Origin: a virus
Length of the DNA stretch: 22,189 bases
Strand: one strand, 5' to 3'
IMG/VR virus record: IMGVR_UViG_3300007344_000287
Span: 1 to 22,189 of that record
Below are positions 12,492 through 21,254 of the stretch, piece after piece; the first letter of the stretch is position 1, and every line of letters starts with the position of its first letter. The position numbers were made by a program, and so were the translations under genes. Under the pieces are notes generated by a model. That model was not told where the DNA came from, did no database searches, and saw nothing but the letters and a program-made list of their open reading frames with translations.

Positions 12492-14119
12492 CCGAAAGGC
12501 CCTCGCTTCCAAACATCGCCTGTGTCAATGTCCACGTATCTTTCGCCAGGATCACCTTCTCTAAACGGAGATGGTGCGCCATTGCCGCTAGTCCATTTGT
12601 CGCCCTCGCTGTCATTCACGGAGGGGCCATTGGATGTGTCAAAAGTTTGCTCTTCTGTGGAATGATCCCAATCATAAATAGAGGATGCATGCTTTCGCAG
12701 CGTCAACTTAACATGAGCAGAAGCGTTATTAGTGACAAAACTGTGCTCTATCACCTTGTAAATTCCATTAATGCCAAGCGCATCGCTGTTAAGCGTCACG
12801 GCATCCCAAGGCTTAACATCTAAGCCAACAAGCAAATTCACATCACATGTCACCTGCTCATCTAAAAGTTGCGTTTGCAGCGCAATTTTTGCCACCCGTT
12901 GCGCTTGAGTGTGAGAAGCCACAAACTCTAAATCATGCTCCATCACCACCTCTGTGCTTGGTGACCTTTCCTCAGCGAGAAACGGATTGCCGCCCTCCAG
13001 CAACACATCCACATCACTCTCAGTCTGCATTTCGTAAGTGCCTCCCGTGTTTGCGTCTCTGATAATGGGGTATTCAGTCGCGGCATCAAACGTTTCAGGA
13101 GCAACAAAAATGCCCTTGATCACTGTGGCCCTCTCCAGGCTAGTGCGGGCAGTGGTTCTGATAATGTCGCCCACAATATGATCATCTGTAATCGTCACCT
13201 CTGGCGCTGTGTAATAGCCTGAATGAACATAGTAAATCCCATCATGTTCAATCACTGCCCCCGCCATGCATTTAACTACAGGGTCAAGCCAATCTTCTGG
13301 CTCTCCCTCTAGATCAATAAATCCGCCGGCTCTGTATTTCTTCTCTGTTCCTCCCACCTTGTTGACCACAGTGTCACAATCATTCGCAGAAGCGATTAGC
13401 GTGGCACTATCAATGCGAGAGCGAGGAATGTTCACGTAATCCTCTAGAATGTTTGCAGCGATCAACGCAGGGTTGTCAGTCCACTTCAAAGTCTGATCTC
13501 GCGGATCATAGATATTATTTTTGCCCTTGATGGTGCAGGTTAAAGTGGGAATAAACGAGGGGAAACGCGCAGGCGACTCTTTTAGTTTTGCGTAAACGTA
13601 GGCTCTGCCCCTCAGCCTATGGTTCTCACCCCAAAGCGCAGGGTCTGCCGTGTCTTCAACCGCAGCAGGCAATGCCACCTGTGTATCTGTGCCGCTGACA
13701 AATTCAAAAAATGCATAATTCTCAAAGCGCCCATCTGCGCTGTTGGTCACAGGGTCAACAGTCACTAGTTCTCCGTTAATGTAAAAATCGCCAAATTCCT
13801 CCACCTCATGCGCTGCGTAAACAACAATTAAATAAAGGAATTTATTATTCCCCTGGGCGCCGCTGCCGTTGGCGTAGGCAATCAAACCGCCCTTTCTTGA
13901 TTGCCCATAGATCACCTGATGCGCCATGGAGCCTGATCGCACATTACCCGAGCGACCCGGACGGCTTTGCGCATCTGGGCGGCCCTGCAACTTCTGCCCG
14001 AGCACCTGGGCCCCAACAGCCACTGCTGCCTCAATGGCAACAGCCGCAATCGTGCCAATCACACTGGCAGCAGCTTGGGCGCCGGCAACCGCAGTAACAA
14101 TGGCCGCACCTATTCCCAC
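12488..14119 (-). CDS. Tail tip / central hub protein, J-like
   Basis: The 543-residue product starts with an Ala/Gly-rich hydrophobic segment (about 1-40) and then [37 protein letters not shown] and YINGEL. This is the N-terminal arrangement of lambda J-type and related hub proteins. Further on, [21 protein letters not shown] and a long region of beta-strands follow; the C-terminal part carries LGGN-type and DWDHSTEEQ segments. It is shorter than full J, and the receptor-binding extension is supplied by the next gene, the collagen-like fibre. It lies downstream of an NlpC/P60-like gene, the usual order for siphophage tail tips. It closes the distal end of the tail tube. Confidence 0.8.
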   Translation of the reverse strand: MGIGAAIVTAVAGAQAAASVIGTIAAVAIEAAVAVGAQVLGQKLQGRPDAQSRPGRSGNVRSGSMAHQVIYGQSRKGGLIAYANGSGAQGNNKFLYLIVVYAAHEVEEFGDFYINGELVTVDPVTNSADGRFENYAFFEFVSGTDTQVALPAAVEDTADPALWGENHRLRGRAYVYAKLKESPARFPSFIPTLTCTIKGKNNIYDPRDQTLKWTDNPALIAANILEDYVNIPRSRIDSATLIASANDCDTVVNKVGGTEKKYRAGGFIDLEGEPEDWLDPVVKCMAGAVIEHDGIYYVHSGYYTAPEVTITDDHIVGDIIRTTARTSLERATVIKGIFVAPETFDAATEYPIIRDANTGGTYEMQTESDVDVLLEGGNPFLAEERSPSTEVVMEHDLEFVASHTQAQRVAKIALQTQLLDEQVTCDVNLLVGLDVKPWDAVTLNSDALGINGIYKVIEHSFVTNNASAHVKLTLRKHASSIYDWDHSTEEQTFDTSNGPSVNDSEGDKWTSGNGAPSPFREGDPGERYVDIDTGDVWKRGPFG

Positions 14120-14544
14120 CGATAGCCCCTTTCTATAAATTTAGGATCAATCAACCGGAATGCCCCCGTTTCAGCGACTGTCACCACCCTGCCCTTGCGA
14201 TAAATGCCCACGGTCACATGCAATTCCTTGCGCTGATTATGCCCCCGCAACAAACACACATCGCCATCTCGCCATGGGGAAGGCACTCTCACCCATCTTG
14301 CCTCGAGCATTGCTTTATCAACAATAGCGCTCATGCCGCCGTGATCCCGCAGGATGCGCAACGCTTCCTTGTCAGTAAGAGGCGACCCTAGCCAACTTCT
14401 GCCAATTTTTGCGCCGCTTGAAATCTCCACCCAATCCGCCATCCATGAGCAACAATCCCACACACCCCGCTCAAACTCGCGAGGAGGCAACAGCACATGT
14501 CTTGCCAATGCTGCGCCACTCGCCATTCGCTGTTCCGTTGTCAT
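14110..14544 (-). CDS. NlpC/P60-like tail-tip protein (DUF6950-type)
   Basis: The 144-residue product has WDCCSWMADWVE (28-39), where a Cys after Trp-Asp sits at the N-terminus of a helix, as in NlpC/P60-type and DUF6950 phage proteins. A GDVCLLRG strand and LHVTVGIY follow; the His there could be the second catalytic residue. In many siphophages a protein of this kind lies between the minor tail protein and J and helps tail assembly or peptidoglycan passage. Overlaps with both neighbours (ATGA at 14541-14544 and 10 nt at 14110-14119) support coupling. Enzyme activity is not certain. Confidence 0.6.
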   Translation of the reverse strand: MTTEQRMASGAALARHVLLPPREFERGVWDCCSWMADWVEISSGAKIGRSWLGSPLTDKEALRILRDHGGMSAIVDKAMLEARWVRVPSPWRDGDVCLLRGHNQRKELHVTVGIYRKGRVVTVAETGAFRLIDPKFIERGYRWE

Positions 14545-15134
14545 CTGCTCTTGAAAGTTGTTCCATTAGTTCCCCAGAACACCTCAGCGTCACTGCTCAG
14601 ATAAGCGAGATGCTCAAAGCCGAGATCACCAGAAAATTCCTCTGTTTGATCCGCGTGAGAATATCGGCGGTTATTAATGCGGGCCGCCCGTGTAACCTCA
14701 TGCTCAAGATTAACCCTGCACACCCCAATAGGCCCGCCACCGCTCGCACTGGTGATGGCGTAGGTTAAAACATCAATAGTGAAATAAAGAGGCTTCTCCC
14801 ATACCACCGAGTCTTGATCATTCATGATCGCGATAATCCACCTTGCGCTGCGCTCCTTATAGTGTGCCGCAGTTAATGTGCCTGCTCTCATGGCTGCCGC
14901 AGGCACTCCTGCCACCTCTAAGGTTAATCCATTGGCGCGGAAATCCTCAGAGCTTTCCACAGGCGTCACAGTGCCAATGCCCCCCGTGGGGAGCCATGTC
15001 TCGCCATCGTGGGTTTTCTCGTAAGTGCCAGTCCAGTAGCGCTCTGTCCCGGTTGTAAAGTCCAACTCCAGAAACATCCCATAGCGGGCGCCGCCGGCAA
15101 TGGTGTTTTTAGCCGCGATAGACAGCAATCCCAT
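14541..15134 (-). CDS. Minor tail protein, DUF2163-like
   Basis: A 197-residue product whose pattern is that of hub-associated minor tail proteins. It has an N-terminal strand pair (FLELDFTTGTERYWTG), a GLTLEVAGVPAAAMRAG block, a central YFTIDVLTYAI, and a C-terminal RRYSHADQTEEFSGDLGFEH segment ending SDAEVFWG. The last part recalls the conserved terminal motif of DUF2163 and of lambda L-like proteins. Its position between a distal tail protein and the NlpC-like protein is the standard one. The start shares a base with the previous stop (TGATG at 15136-15132). Confidence 0.65.
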   Translation of the reverse strand: MGLLSIAAKNTIAGGARYGMFLELDFTTGTERYWTGTYEKTHDGETWLPTGGIGTVTPVESSEDFRANGLTLEVAGVPAAAMRAGTLTAAHYKERSARWIIAIMNDQDSVVWEKPLYFTIDVLTYAITSASGGGPIGVCRVNLEHEVTRAARINNRRYSHADQTEEFSGDLGFEHLAYLSSDAEVFWGTNGTTFKSR

Positions 15135-15739
15135 CAGAGTGCCTCCACTAAATCAACTTGAGTGCCGAAAAGCTCAATAGCATTCCTCGAAAATGTCACC
15201 GTTGGCTCTGCCAATGCAAACACGCCTCGCGCATTATCGGTGGTGATCGTAAGCCCCTCAGCGTGCGCTTTGCGCAACCGGGGCCACACTTCAATGGTGG
15301 CATTGCCGCCACCATCAGCGTCCACATCATCGAGCACTCGATAAAGTGAGTCTTCAACTTGAATGTAATCATTTTGCAGAAGCACTCCCGTGGCGCTAAT
15401 TGTCCATCCCTTGGTATTGAGGGTGGTGGCTCCTGCGACATTCATGCCGGCGCTTAGTGGCGTGCCGTCTTTGCTGCCGCGCACCAGAGAACACCAAGGG
15501 TCACCCAGGCGCACCTTGTTTACACCTCCGCGCAACTTCAACAGAAACGCCTCAAGGATCGCAGCATCTGCTCGAGGTTGTCGCAGAAATTGCAACGACA
15601 TACTCCAACGATCACCCCCCCAGTCTTGCGTTTCTCTTGCGAATGAATAAGGCGACGTGGCAACACCCACAGCACTTCGCGCCGTCAGAGTGCAATCAGT
15701 AAAGCAAATGCCAGCCGGCCAATCATACGTGGTTGCCAC
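15134..15739 (-). CDS. Minor tail / distal tail-like protein, 201 aa
   Basis: The 201-residue product contains GDRWSMSLQFLRQPRADAA, a GGVNKVRLGDPWC block, GWTISATGVLLQNDYIQVED, and a compact WPRLRKAHAEGLTIT end. I have seen this pattern in phage minor tail proteins that follow the tape-measure gene. It probably joins the tube to the tip (distal-tail ring), but a precise family name is not claimed. It starts 20 bp after the tape-measure stop and is coupled by TGATG to the next gene. Confidence 0.6.
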   Translation of the reverse strand: MATTYDWPAGICFTDCTLTARSAVGVATSPYSFARETQDWGGDRWSMSLQFLRQPRADAAILEAFLLKLRGGVNKVRLGDPWCSLVRGSKDGTPLSAGMNVAGATTLNTKGWTISATGVLLQNDYIQVEDSLYRVLDDVDADGGGNATIEVWPRLRKAHAEGLTITTDNARGVFALAEPTVTFSRNAIELFGTQVDLVEAL

Positions 15740-15759
15740 ACCATAACCCTACGCTGCCC

Positions 15760-18405
15760 TTAAAACCCTAGCTCTCTGGCCCGGCGGCCACCTCGTTTGC
15801 CCTGGTCACGAATGGCGGCCAAGGTGCCCTCTCTGGCTGCCGCAAGAATTTGCGGGATCATCTCCTGACTCACCCCGGGCTGAATGTTCAGCGTTTGATT
15901 GACGACTGTGCCGCCCAAGCCGCCCTTAGTCAGATCTGCCACCACTTCACCAGGGTGCAAGATCGCGGGATAACCCCCAGAGCCATCCACGCCACCCGCT
16001 CGCACTCCAAACCCTGTAAACCCGCCACCCTCAAAACTGAGCAGTGAACCAAGCCCTGAGAAGATTGAGGACCAGTTAAAACCACTGCCGCCCCCTGCCG
16101 AATTAAATAGCCCCTGAAAGCCTTTTGCAATCCCACTAAACAGATCTTTAAACAAATCCATTGCAGAGCCTGCCATGGACTGAAGGGCCCCAAGAATGCC
16201 CGTGGAGCCTTGCTCGAAACTCTGAGAGATTGCGCCGGCAGTTTCATTGGCGCCGTTCGCCACCTCACCAAATGCTTCATCATACGAGTGCAGGAGCAGG
16301 TGCGCCCCCGCCTCAATATTAGTGCCCTCGAAATTCACGGGGCGCTCAGAGAGGGTGCGGATAAAACCTTCAGAGAAACTGGCAGCCGCATTTCCGCCGC
16401 TCAGATTAAAATCAATGTTTGCCCCTGGAATGACGTTTTTCGGGGCCAACAAGTCATCGAAAATGTAGCTCTCTAGCTTGGTCGCAGCAATGTCTGCCAC
16501 CAGTTGCGTCAGGAACTGCCCCCAGTCATCCACATTGCCGCTCAGCGCCTGCCTAAAACCGCCACGGATCGTTTGGGTTACGTCATTCCACGCTGTCTCT
16601 GTTTGCTCAATGGCAGCCGTGAAACGCTCCACAGGCTCTGGGGCAGTGGCAGTCTCTACAGATGACTTGAATTCCTCGATGACAGGAGCAGTTGAGGCGA
16701 ACGCTTCTTTAGCTTTCTGCTGCTGCGCATCGAGCTGGCGAAACAGCTCTAGATTTTGCTCATCAGTCAGAAAGGGGCCATATTCAAGATGCGAGCTTTT
16801 GAAATTCTCTGGGGCAACTCCAAACTGGATATTAGTGGCGGCCACCGCTGCCGCCTGCATCGCGGTCACCGCAGTCATTGCTGCCGCTGCGCGTTGCGCC
16901 GCGAAGGTCAGTTGATTGCCCAGATTAAACACGTCCCCCGTGGTTGCCCTCACGCTCTCGCGCAGGCTATTCCACGTCGCTTTGAGTTTGTTGGCTGCCT
17001 CGTTGGTGTGATTAGTGCCAAGAATGAAATTCTGAATGTGTTGGCGGATCGCAGCGCCGTCCTTGCCCGTCTCTTTGAACTCCCGGGCCACCTCAGCTTG
17101 CAATTCTTTCCAAGTGCGAGATGAGGCGCTGATTTGCACAATCTCATTGTCAATCTCTGCAAGCGTATCTTGCAGGTTAAACAATGGCAGACTGTCCAAC
17201 TCTGAAGCAAACTGGCGCACCACCCCGAGCAACGCTTGCCCCACAAAAACGCGCAGTTGATCGCTGGCAAAGCGCAACAATGCTGTCCCCCCTTCAAGCA
17301 GCTTGGTAAATGCGGCAAACCCCATATCAACAATCTTGGCAAGCGCTTGCTGTGCACCATCTATCAGCAGCTCCCCAAGCTTGAGCTGCTCAAACTGGCC
17401 AAAAGCCTCAAATGCCGCAAGAATGGATTCTTGAGCCGCAGCGCCCCAAGATCTTGCACGATCAATGCTGAATATCTCCACCACTTGATCTCGGATCGCT
17501 CGCAATGGCGGGCCGAGCGTTTCAAACACTGGCCCCGAGATAATCCCTAGGAACTCAGCGAAACTGTTCTTAATGCGCTGGAATTCACGATTCCACAGTT
17601 TAGCATTGTCCTGGGCGGCGCCCCCGAAAAGCTCTTCTAATTCATTGGCAAACTTGGGCAGGAAATCATTCGCCAACACCTGCCCCTTTTTGAGCATGTC
17701 GCCAAGTTGCTCAGTAGTCACTCCCATTGCCCGTGCGGCAATGCTGAATGCCCCTGGCAACCGCTCCCCAAGCTGACCCCGCAATTCCTCTGCCTGGACC
17801 GTGCCCTTAGACATGATCTGCTCGATTGCCCTAAAGGCGCCTCGTGTCTCATCCATGGACAAGCCAAGGGCAGCAGAGGCAATAGAGACGCTCTCGAAAA
17901 TGTCGCGGCTCTCCTCAATCGCGAAATTAGCCGGCTTGGCACTGGCAAGCAGTTTCAGGTAAGAGCGCCGCGTAGCGTTTAACGCTAAGCCATATTTCTC
18001 AGCCACCCGGGTCGCAAATTGGATCTCTTCAGCGCCTAAACCTCGCGACCCTGTAACCGCCTCGCCAATGTTCTCGAGCTGCTTCTGCGTTAATGCCAAA
18101 TCGCTCAGCCCGCGAACACCAAACCCTGCGCCAATGCCCCCCACTGCAAGAGCAATGGGGCTAGTGAGTTTCTTGCGTAACCCGTCAAACTGTCGCCCTA
18201 TACTCTTGGCAGCCCTGCTGAAGCTGCTCTCCATACGCTTGGCAGCGCTTGAGAAACTGCGGCCCACGTTCTCGCCAGAGCGTGAAGCGCTCTGCTCCAT
18301 GCCCTTGACCGTGCGCCGCAGTGTTTCAGACGCTACCCGCAGATCACCTGCGAGCTTGGTCGCGTCTGCGCGAATCTCAAACTCTGTTTTGCGCTTAGTT
18401 GCCAT
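15760..18405 (-). CDS. Tape measure protein
   Basis: An 881-residue protein. Residues 1-80 are basic and coiled-coil (KLAGDLRVASETLRRTVKGM). A Gly-rich hydrophobic stretch (83-100) follows, then the conserved tape-measure N-terminal domain (about 110-262), with GTVQAEELRGQLGERLPGAF and MGVTTEQLGDMLKKGQVL. The middle is helical. The C-terminus has GFGVRAGGVDGSGGYPAILH and PGEVVADLTKGG, the lambda-type tail-tip binding region. At about 1.5 angstrom per residue, the tail would be roughly 130 nm. The start overlaps the frameshifted chaperone end by 11 nt. Confidence 0.95.
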   Translation of the reverse strand: MATKRKTEFEIRADATKLAGDLRVASETLRRTVKGMEQSASRSGENVGRSFSSAAKRMESSFSRAAKSIGRQFDGLRKKLTSPIALAVGGIGAGFGVRGLSDLALTQKQLENIGEAVTGSRGLGAEEIQFATRVAEKYGLALNATRRSYLKLLASAKPANFAIEESRDIFESVSIASAALGLSMDETRGAFRAIEQIMSKGTVQAEELRGQLGERLPGAFSIAARAMGVTTEQLGDMLKKGQVLANDFLPKFANELEELFGGAAQDNAKLWNREFQRIKNSFAEFLGIISGPVFETLGPPLRAIRDQVVEIFSIDRARSWGAAAQESILAAFEAFGQFEQLKLGELLIDGAQQALAKIVDMGFAAFTKLLEGGTALLRFASDQLRVFVGQALLGVVRQFASELDSLPLFNLQDTLAEIDNEIVQISASSRTWKELQAEVAREFKETGKDGAAIRQHIQNFILGTNHTNEAANKLKATWNSLRESVRATTGDVFNLGNQLTFAAQRAAAAMTAVTAMQAAAVAATNIQFGVAPENFKSSHLEYGPFLTDEQNLELFRQLDAQQQKAKEAFASTAPVIEEFKSSVETATAPEPVERFTAAIEQTETAWNDVTQTIRGGFRQALSGNVDDWGQFLTQLVADIAATKLESYIFDDLLAPKNVIPGANIDFNLSGGNAAASFSEGFIRTLSERPVNFEGTNIEAGAHLLLHSYDEAFGEVANGANETAGAISQSFEQGSTGILGALQSMAGSAMDLFKDLFSGIAKGFQGLFNSAGGGSGFNWSSIFSGLGSLLSFEGGGFTGFGVRAGGVDGSGGYPAILHPGEVVADLTKGGLGGTVVNQTLNIQPGVSQEMIPQILAAAREGTLAAIRDQGKRGGRRARELGF

Positions 18406-18661
18406 AAGGTCTGTCTCTCAGCAGTTTAGCCGGTGTCAGGGGCATTTGGTTTTCACTTTTAAACAGATTCAGCACTGCGCATTCAAGCCACGCAAAGCGC
18501 AAATCTTGCCTGCGCTCTACGTTGTTGTTGGCAACCTTGAGGGCCGCCAGATCTTGCATGGTCAACTCCTCAAACTCTTCCCTTGTGATGTGGTAGAGCC
18601 TGCGGAGCTGCCAGTATAAGGCTAATTCTTCTTTCCCGGCGTTTCCCCCGAGATTGCGCAC
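18395..18661 (-). CDS. Tail assembly chaperone, frameshift-expressed T part
   Basis: The frame is open from 18661, but an ATG there would give an odd small protein. It is better read as the downstream half of a -1 frameshift fusion: the slip at 18637-18631 joins residues 1-86 of the upstream ORF to EELALYWQLRR onward, giving a 164-residue G-T product. The T part is helical (REEFEELTMQDLAALKVANN) with a basic end, as expected for a domain that recruits tail-tube protein to the tape measure. Its stop lies inside the tape-measure start. Confidence 0.8.
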   Translation of the reverse strand: MRNLGGNAGKEELALYWQLRRLYHITREEFEELTMQDLAALKVANNNVERRQDLRFAWLECAVLNLFKSENQMPLTPAKLLRDRPYGN

Positions 18662-18888
18662 TCAATCGCTTCCCTCACCTTAAAAATGGGCAAGCCATCA
18701 ATTGCGCTTTCAGCGTCTGCCAAGGTTGCGTCAGGGTTGGAACGCAGCAATCCAACCCTGACGCGCTCTAGCACTTGGTCCCACACGCCAAAAGATTCGT
18801 CATCTTCCGCCCGCTTATCAATCGCTTCAAGCTGCCGGCAGGCTTTAATGTCGTAGATTAATTCTAATTCTTTGCTCTCCGTGCTCAT
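18622..18888 (-). CDS. Tail assembly chaperone, G-like
   Basis: An 88-residue acidic, helical protein (ELELIYDIKACRQLEAIDKR, then DDESFGVWDQVLERVRVGLL), as in siphophage G-type chaperones. It sits between the major tail protein and the tape measure. It ends 7 nt after a GGGAAAG heptamer, so most ribosomes should terminate and make G while a fraction shift to make G-T. The start follows an A/T-rich leader with no Shine-Dalgarno sequence. Confidence 0.82.
   Translation of the reverse strand: MSTESKELELIYDIKACRQLEAIDKRAEDDESFGVWDQVLERVRVGLLRSNPDATLADAESAIDGLPIFKVREAIECAISGETPGKKN
18631..18637 (-). promoter_or_regulatory. -1 ribosomal frameshift site GGGAAAG
   Basis: On the minus strand the zero-frame codons here read CCG GGA AAG, giving the slippery heptamer G GGA AAG. 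This is identical to the lambda G/T site. After slipping, the frame continues GAA GAA TTA into the downstream ORF. The G stop (TAG, 18624-18622) lies just past the site, and the two ORFs are in the -1 relationship that the heptamer requires. Confidence 0.85.
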
Positions 18889-18904
18889 AATATTTCAAAG
18901 AATG

Positions 18905-19351
18905 TTAAGGAGTAACCAATGCGCGGGCAAGGGCCCCATCACCAGTCACCGAGACAGTTTGCTGAATGTTTCCATCCACATTGGATGGGAGCGAAACATT
19001 CGCAATAATACCCGTACCGCTGTATTCCACTTTCCCTGAAGTGGCCAAGTGAGGATAGACCTTAATGGCAATTGACTTGCCCACATCAGTAAGGTCCAAA
19101 TCAGGCGAGGCACCCTCATCCGTTTCTTGCCAGAAAAAAGTAAATTCACCCGTCCACGCCTTGGAAGTCAACGTAGCCGCATCCCAACCTCCAGAAGAAG
19201 TTGAGCCGCCGTCACCGTTGGACTTCATGCACTTGGTTTGCTCCGTGTTAATGTTTGCCGAAGTTTGAAGTGTCCATTCTCGGAGGCAGGGCACTTCATT
19301 TGCTGCAACTTCGATAATCCCGTCTGCTCCTGAGATAACTTGAGTAGCCAT
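18905..19351 (-). CDS. Major tail (tube) protein
   Basis: A 148-residue protein, largely beta-stranded: an N-terminal IIEVAANEVPCLREWTL block, TSKAWTGEFTFFWQE in the middle, and a C-terminal VSVTGDGAL region. Size, position immediately upstream of the frameshifted chaperones, and the Thr/Ser/Gly-rich beta composition fit a lambda V-type or other siphophage tail tube protein. It is preceded by the tail-terminator-like gene and an A-rich leader with no Shine-Dalgarno sequence (ACTGATAAAA before ATG). As the most abundant tail protein it would need strong expression; the start context is therefore worth noting. Confidence 0.75.
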   Translation of the reverse strand: MATQVISGADGIIEVAANEVPCLREWTLQTSANINTEQTKCMKSNGDGGSTSSGGWDAATLTSKAWTGEFTFFWQETDEGASPDLDLTDVGKSIAIKVYPHLATSGKVEYSGTGIIANVSLPSNVDGNIQQTVSVTGDGALARALVTP

Positions 19352-19364
19352 TTTTATCAGTTGG

Positions 19365-19796
19365 TTAAATTAGAGTTTGGTTAAATGAGAACACATAACT
19401 CTGCGTAATGTGTCCTTCTGTGTCAGATTCTGGCGAGCGCTCGATGTTCTGCGCTGAAAGTTCCGCGTGAGTCACCGTGGCGCCAAAGTCGCCTTGCTTG
19501 CGGGCCACATAAACAGAGCGCTCCAATGCTAAAGCGTGATCAAGCAGTGTTTCCTCTACTGTGGAAGAGCTGTCTGCGATCATTACCGTGATTGTCTGCG
19601 TGCGCTGCACAAATGCCGTGGAACTAGTGGAAACCACGTCTGTTTCCATCTCATCAAGAAACACAGCGCCGCGTGGCGTTGCCTCGATGGTGCCCAGGTC
19701 TGCCTCACTGGTTGCCACCACAGCCGCAGAGAACCCACTCAGCGCCGCAACCAGAGTTTTCATGTGATCTCTAATATCTATTTGCGCGTGCGGCAT
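19365..19796 (-). CDS. Tail terminator / completion-like protein, 143 aa
   Basis: A 143-residue protein with an N-terminal helix-strand pair (IRDHMKTLVAALSGFSAAVV), an acidic VFLDEMETDVV segment, and strands RTQTITVMIADSS and ITQSYVFSFNQTLI. The order helix, strands, helix (LLDHALALERSVYVA), strands resembles the compact gpU-like tail terminators, which cap the tube. It lies directly upstream of the major tail protein, the expected place. The assignment is from fold pattern and position only. Its start overlaps the 62-aa gene stop. Confidence 0.55.
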   Translation of the reverse strand: MPHAQIDIRDHMKTLVAALSGFSAAVVATSEADLGTIEATPRGAVFLDEMETDVVSTSSTAFVQRTQTITVMIADSSSTVEETLLDHALALERSVYVARKQGDFGATVTHAELSAQNIERSPESDTEGHITQSYVFSFNQTLI

Positions 19797-19984
19797 TAGT
19801 CCTCTTTCAGTTGCTCTTCGCGGCCCTCAAGCCTCAAGAGTTCATCCCTGATCTCATTGGCGCGTTTCTGCCGCTCTGCTTGGCGTTGCTGATAGGCGTT
19901 TTGATCTGCTTGAGCCTGTTCCACCAAATCTGATGCTTCCGCCTTCAGTTTGGCTACTGCGTTTTCAATGTCTTCCTGCGTCAT
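19796..19984 (-). CDS. Small coiled-coil protein, 62 aa
   Basis: A 62-residue, wholly helical, Glu/Gln/Lys/Arg-rich protein (IENAVAKLKAEASDLVEQAQ, then RANEIRDELLRLEGREEQLK) that should form a parallel or antiparallel coiled coil. The family is not recognised. It overlaps the tail-terminator start and lies 20 nt after the 110-aa gene. It could be a structural linker or assembly scaffold of the tail-fibre unit; no direct evidence. Confidence 0.6.
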   Translation of the reverse strand: MTQEDIENAVAKLKAEASDLVEQAQADQNAYQQRQAERQKRANEIRDELLRLEGREEQLKED

Positions 19985-20004
19985 GTGTTCTGCGTTTGTT
20001 TGGG

Positions 20005-20337
20005 TTAAACTTCTTCTTCGACTGGGGGCGCATTCTTCGCCTCCAGATAAGCCTCGATGACTGGTACTGCCGCCATGAGTGCTCCGTAAGCCGCTGCCGC
20101 CTCTGGAACGTTCTCGATGACATCCGTCAAGTCATCGCTATAGATGCGCCCGGCGTCGCCCTCTGGCCCTTCCAAGACTTCGCCCGTTTCCGCGTTGTGA
20201 TAGCGCCGATCAATGCGCAACCACCCAGGATCAACAGGGGAAGCTTTGGCGAAAACCCAGGAATGAAACCAAAGGTCAGGGAATGTTTTTTCCTCAGTCT
20301 GAGGAACCGTTTTTGGTGTTGGTGCTGGTATTGGCAT
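20005..20337 (-). CDS. Hypothetical late protein, 110 aa
   Basis: An acidic 110-residue product starting with a Pro/Thr-rich segment, then FPDLWFHSWVFAKASP and GWLRIDRRYHNAETGEVLEG, and a C-terminal Ala/Glu-rich helix (AAYGALMAAVPVIEAYLEAK). I cannot place it in a family. It follows a fibre-like gene with only 12 nt between and precedes the coiled-coil gene. The leader (GTTAATTCCTAACAGTC) has no Shine-Dalgarno sequence. A fibre-associated or chaperone role is only a guess from position. Confidence 0.55.
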   Translation of the reverse strand: MPIPAPTPKTVPQTEEKTFPDLWFHSWVFAKASPVDPGWLRIDRRYHNAETGEVLEGPEGDAGRIYSDDLTDVIENVPEAAAAYGALMAAVPVIEAYLEAKNAPPVEEEV

Positions 20338-20349
20338 GACTGTTAGGAA

Positions 20350-21246
20350 TTAACCTGCGCTTACTTTGAGTGTCCCTGAATCGTTCCAAATCTCACCAGC
20401 GTTGGTTGGATCACTGGTGGGCAGTGCCTCCATCATAATCGCGCCGCCTTTTGGGTTTAGCGTGAGAGGCAACGCGCTCGTTCCATCACCAGCCTGTATG
20501 CCCTGGGCGTTGTTTGCGCTGTTTGCGTAACCGAGATATAGGCCGTAAGGCGTGGCGTTGTTAGAACCAAAGATCTTGACTACTGCGTCAGTGCTGGCGT
20601 CTGAGACGCTGCTCCAGGTGTTGACCGCTTCGTCGTGGGTAACGGTGAATTTGTTGGGGGCTGTGGTGCCGCCGATGTGGAAGTTGCCATCAGTGGCAAC
20701 ATGAAATGCAGTCAAAATGCCAACAGATACACGCAAAGGCGACGCTGTTGAGCCTCCTGGCGTAGTCCATGAATAAATTCTATTTATCCCACTTTCAGCC
20801 CCGATTACCAGCGCTGACGCTGTTGCGTCCGTTTGACTAATAGCTGCGTATGTGTTACCAGAATCACTAACATGTAACTTGCGACCAGGCGAACTCGTGC
20901 CAATACCCACGTTCCCGCTGGAGTCGATGACTAAGTGATTGCTTGCCCCATAACCCAGATTAAAAGTGCTGGTTGCCTCGTCCCATCTCAGTCGCGCAAC
21001 TGTGGTGCCGCCATTGTTGTCAAAGAGCAGATCTGCGGTGGCCCCGGTGGCATTGTTGTCGCTATCTGTATTAATTGAAAACGCCGCTGCCGTGCCCGTG
21101 GTTTGCAACTGGGCCGTGATTGTCTCAATGGCAGCAATCTGGTCACCAATGGTGCCGGCGTAATTGCTCGCGCCCCTGCGGATCGCTACAGTATCCCCCG
21201 CAACAATTGCATCTTCTGTGAGTTGACTGATCTTTGTGCCGGCCAT
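20350..21246 (-). CDS. Phage fibre-like structural protein, 298 aa
   Basis: The N-terminus GTKISQLTEDAIVAGDTVAI resembles the attachment ends of phage fibres. The middle is a run of short beta repeats (LVIDSSGNVGIGTSSPGRKL, FHVATDGNFHIGGTT) typical of beta-helical or beta-prism tail or head fibres. The C-terminus (EALPTSDPTNAGEIW, NDSGTLKVSAG) is a motif shared with the partial protein at 21648-22189 (NLPTSNPGPGILWNNAGT). It is probably an adsorption or head-decoration fibre. Unusually, it is encoded upstream of the major tail protein rather than after the tip. Confidence 0.7.
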   Translation of the reverse strand: MAGTKISQLTEDAIVAGDTVAIRRGASNYAGTIGDQIAAIETITAQLQTTGTAAAFSINTDSDNNATGATADLLFDNNGGTTVARLRWDEATSTFNLGYGASNHLVIDSSGNVGIGTSSPGRKLHVSDSGNTYAAISQTDATASALVIGAESGINRIYSWTTPGGSTASPLRVSVGILTAFHVATDGNFHIGGTTAPNKFTVTHDEAVNTWSSVSDASTDAVVKIFGSNNATPYGLYLGYANSANNAQGIQAGDGTSALPLTLNPKGGAIMMEALPTSDPTNAGEIWNDSGTLKVSAG

Positions 21247-21254
21247 TAGATTCT

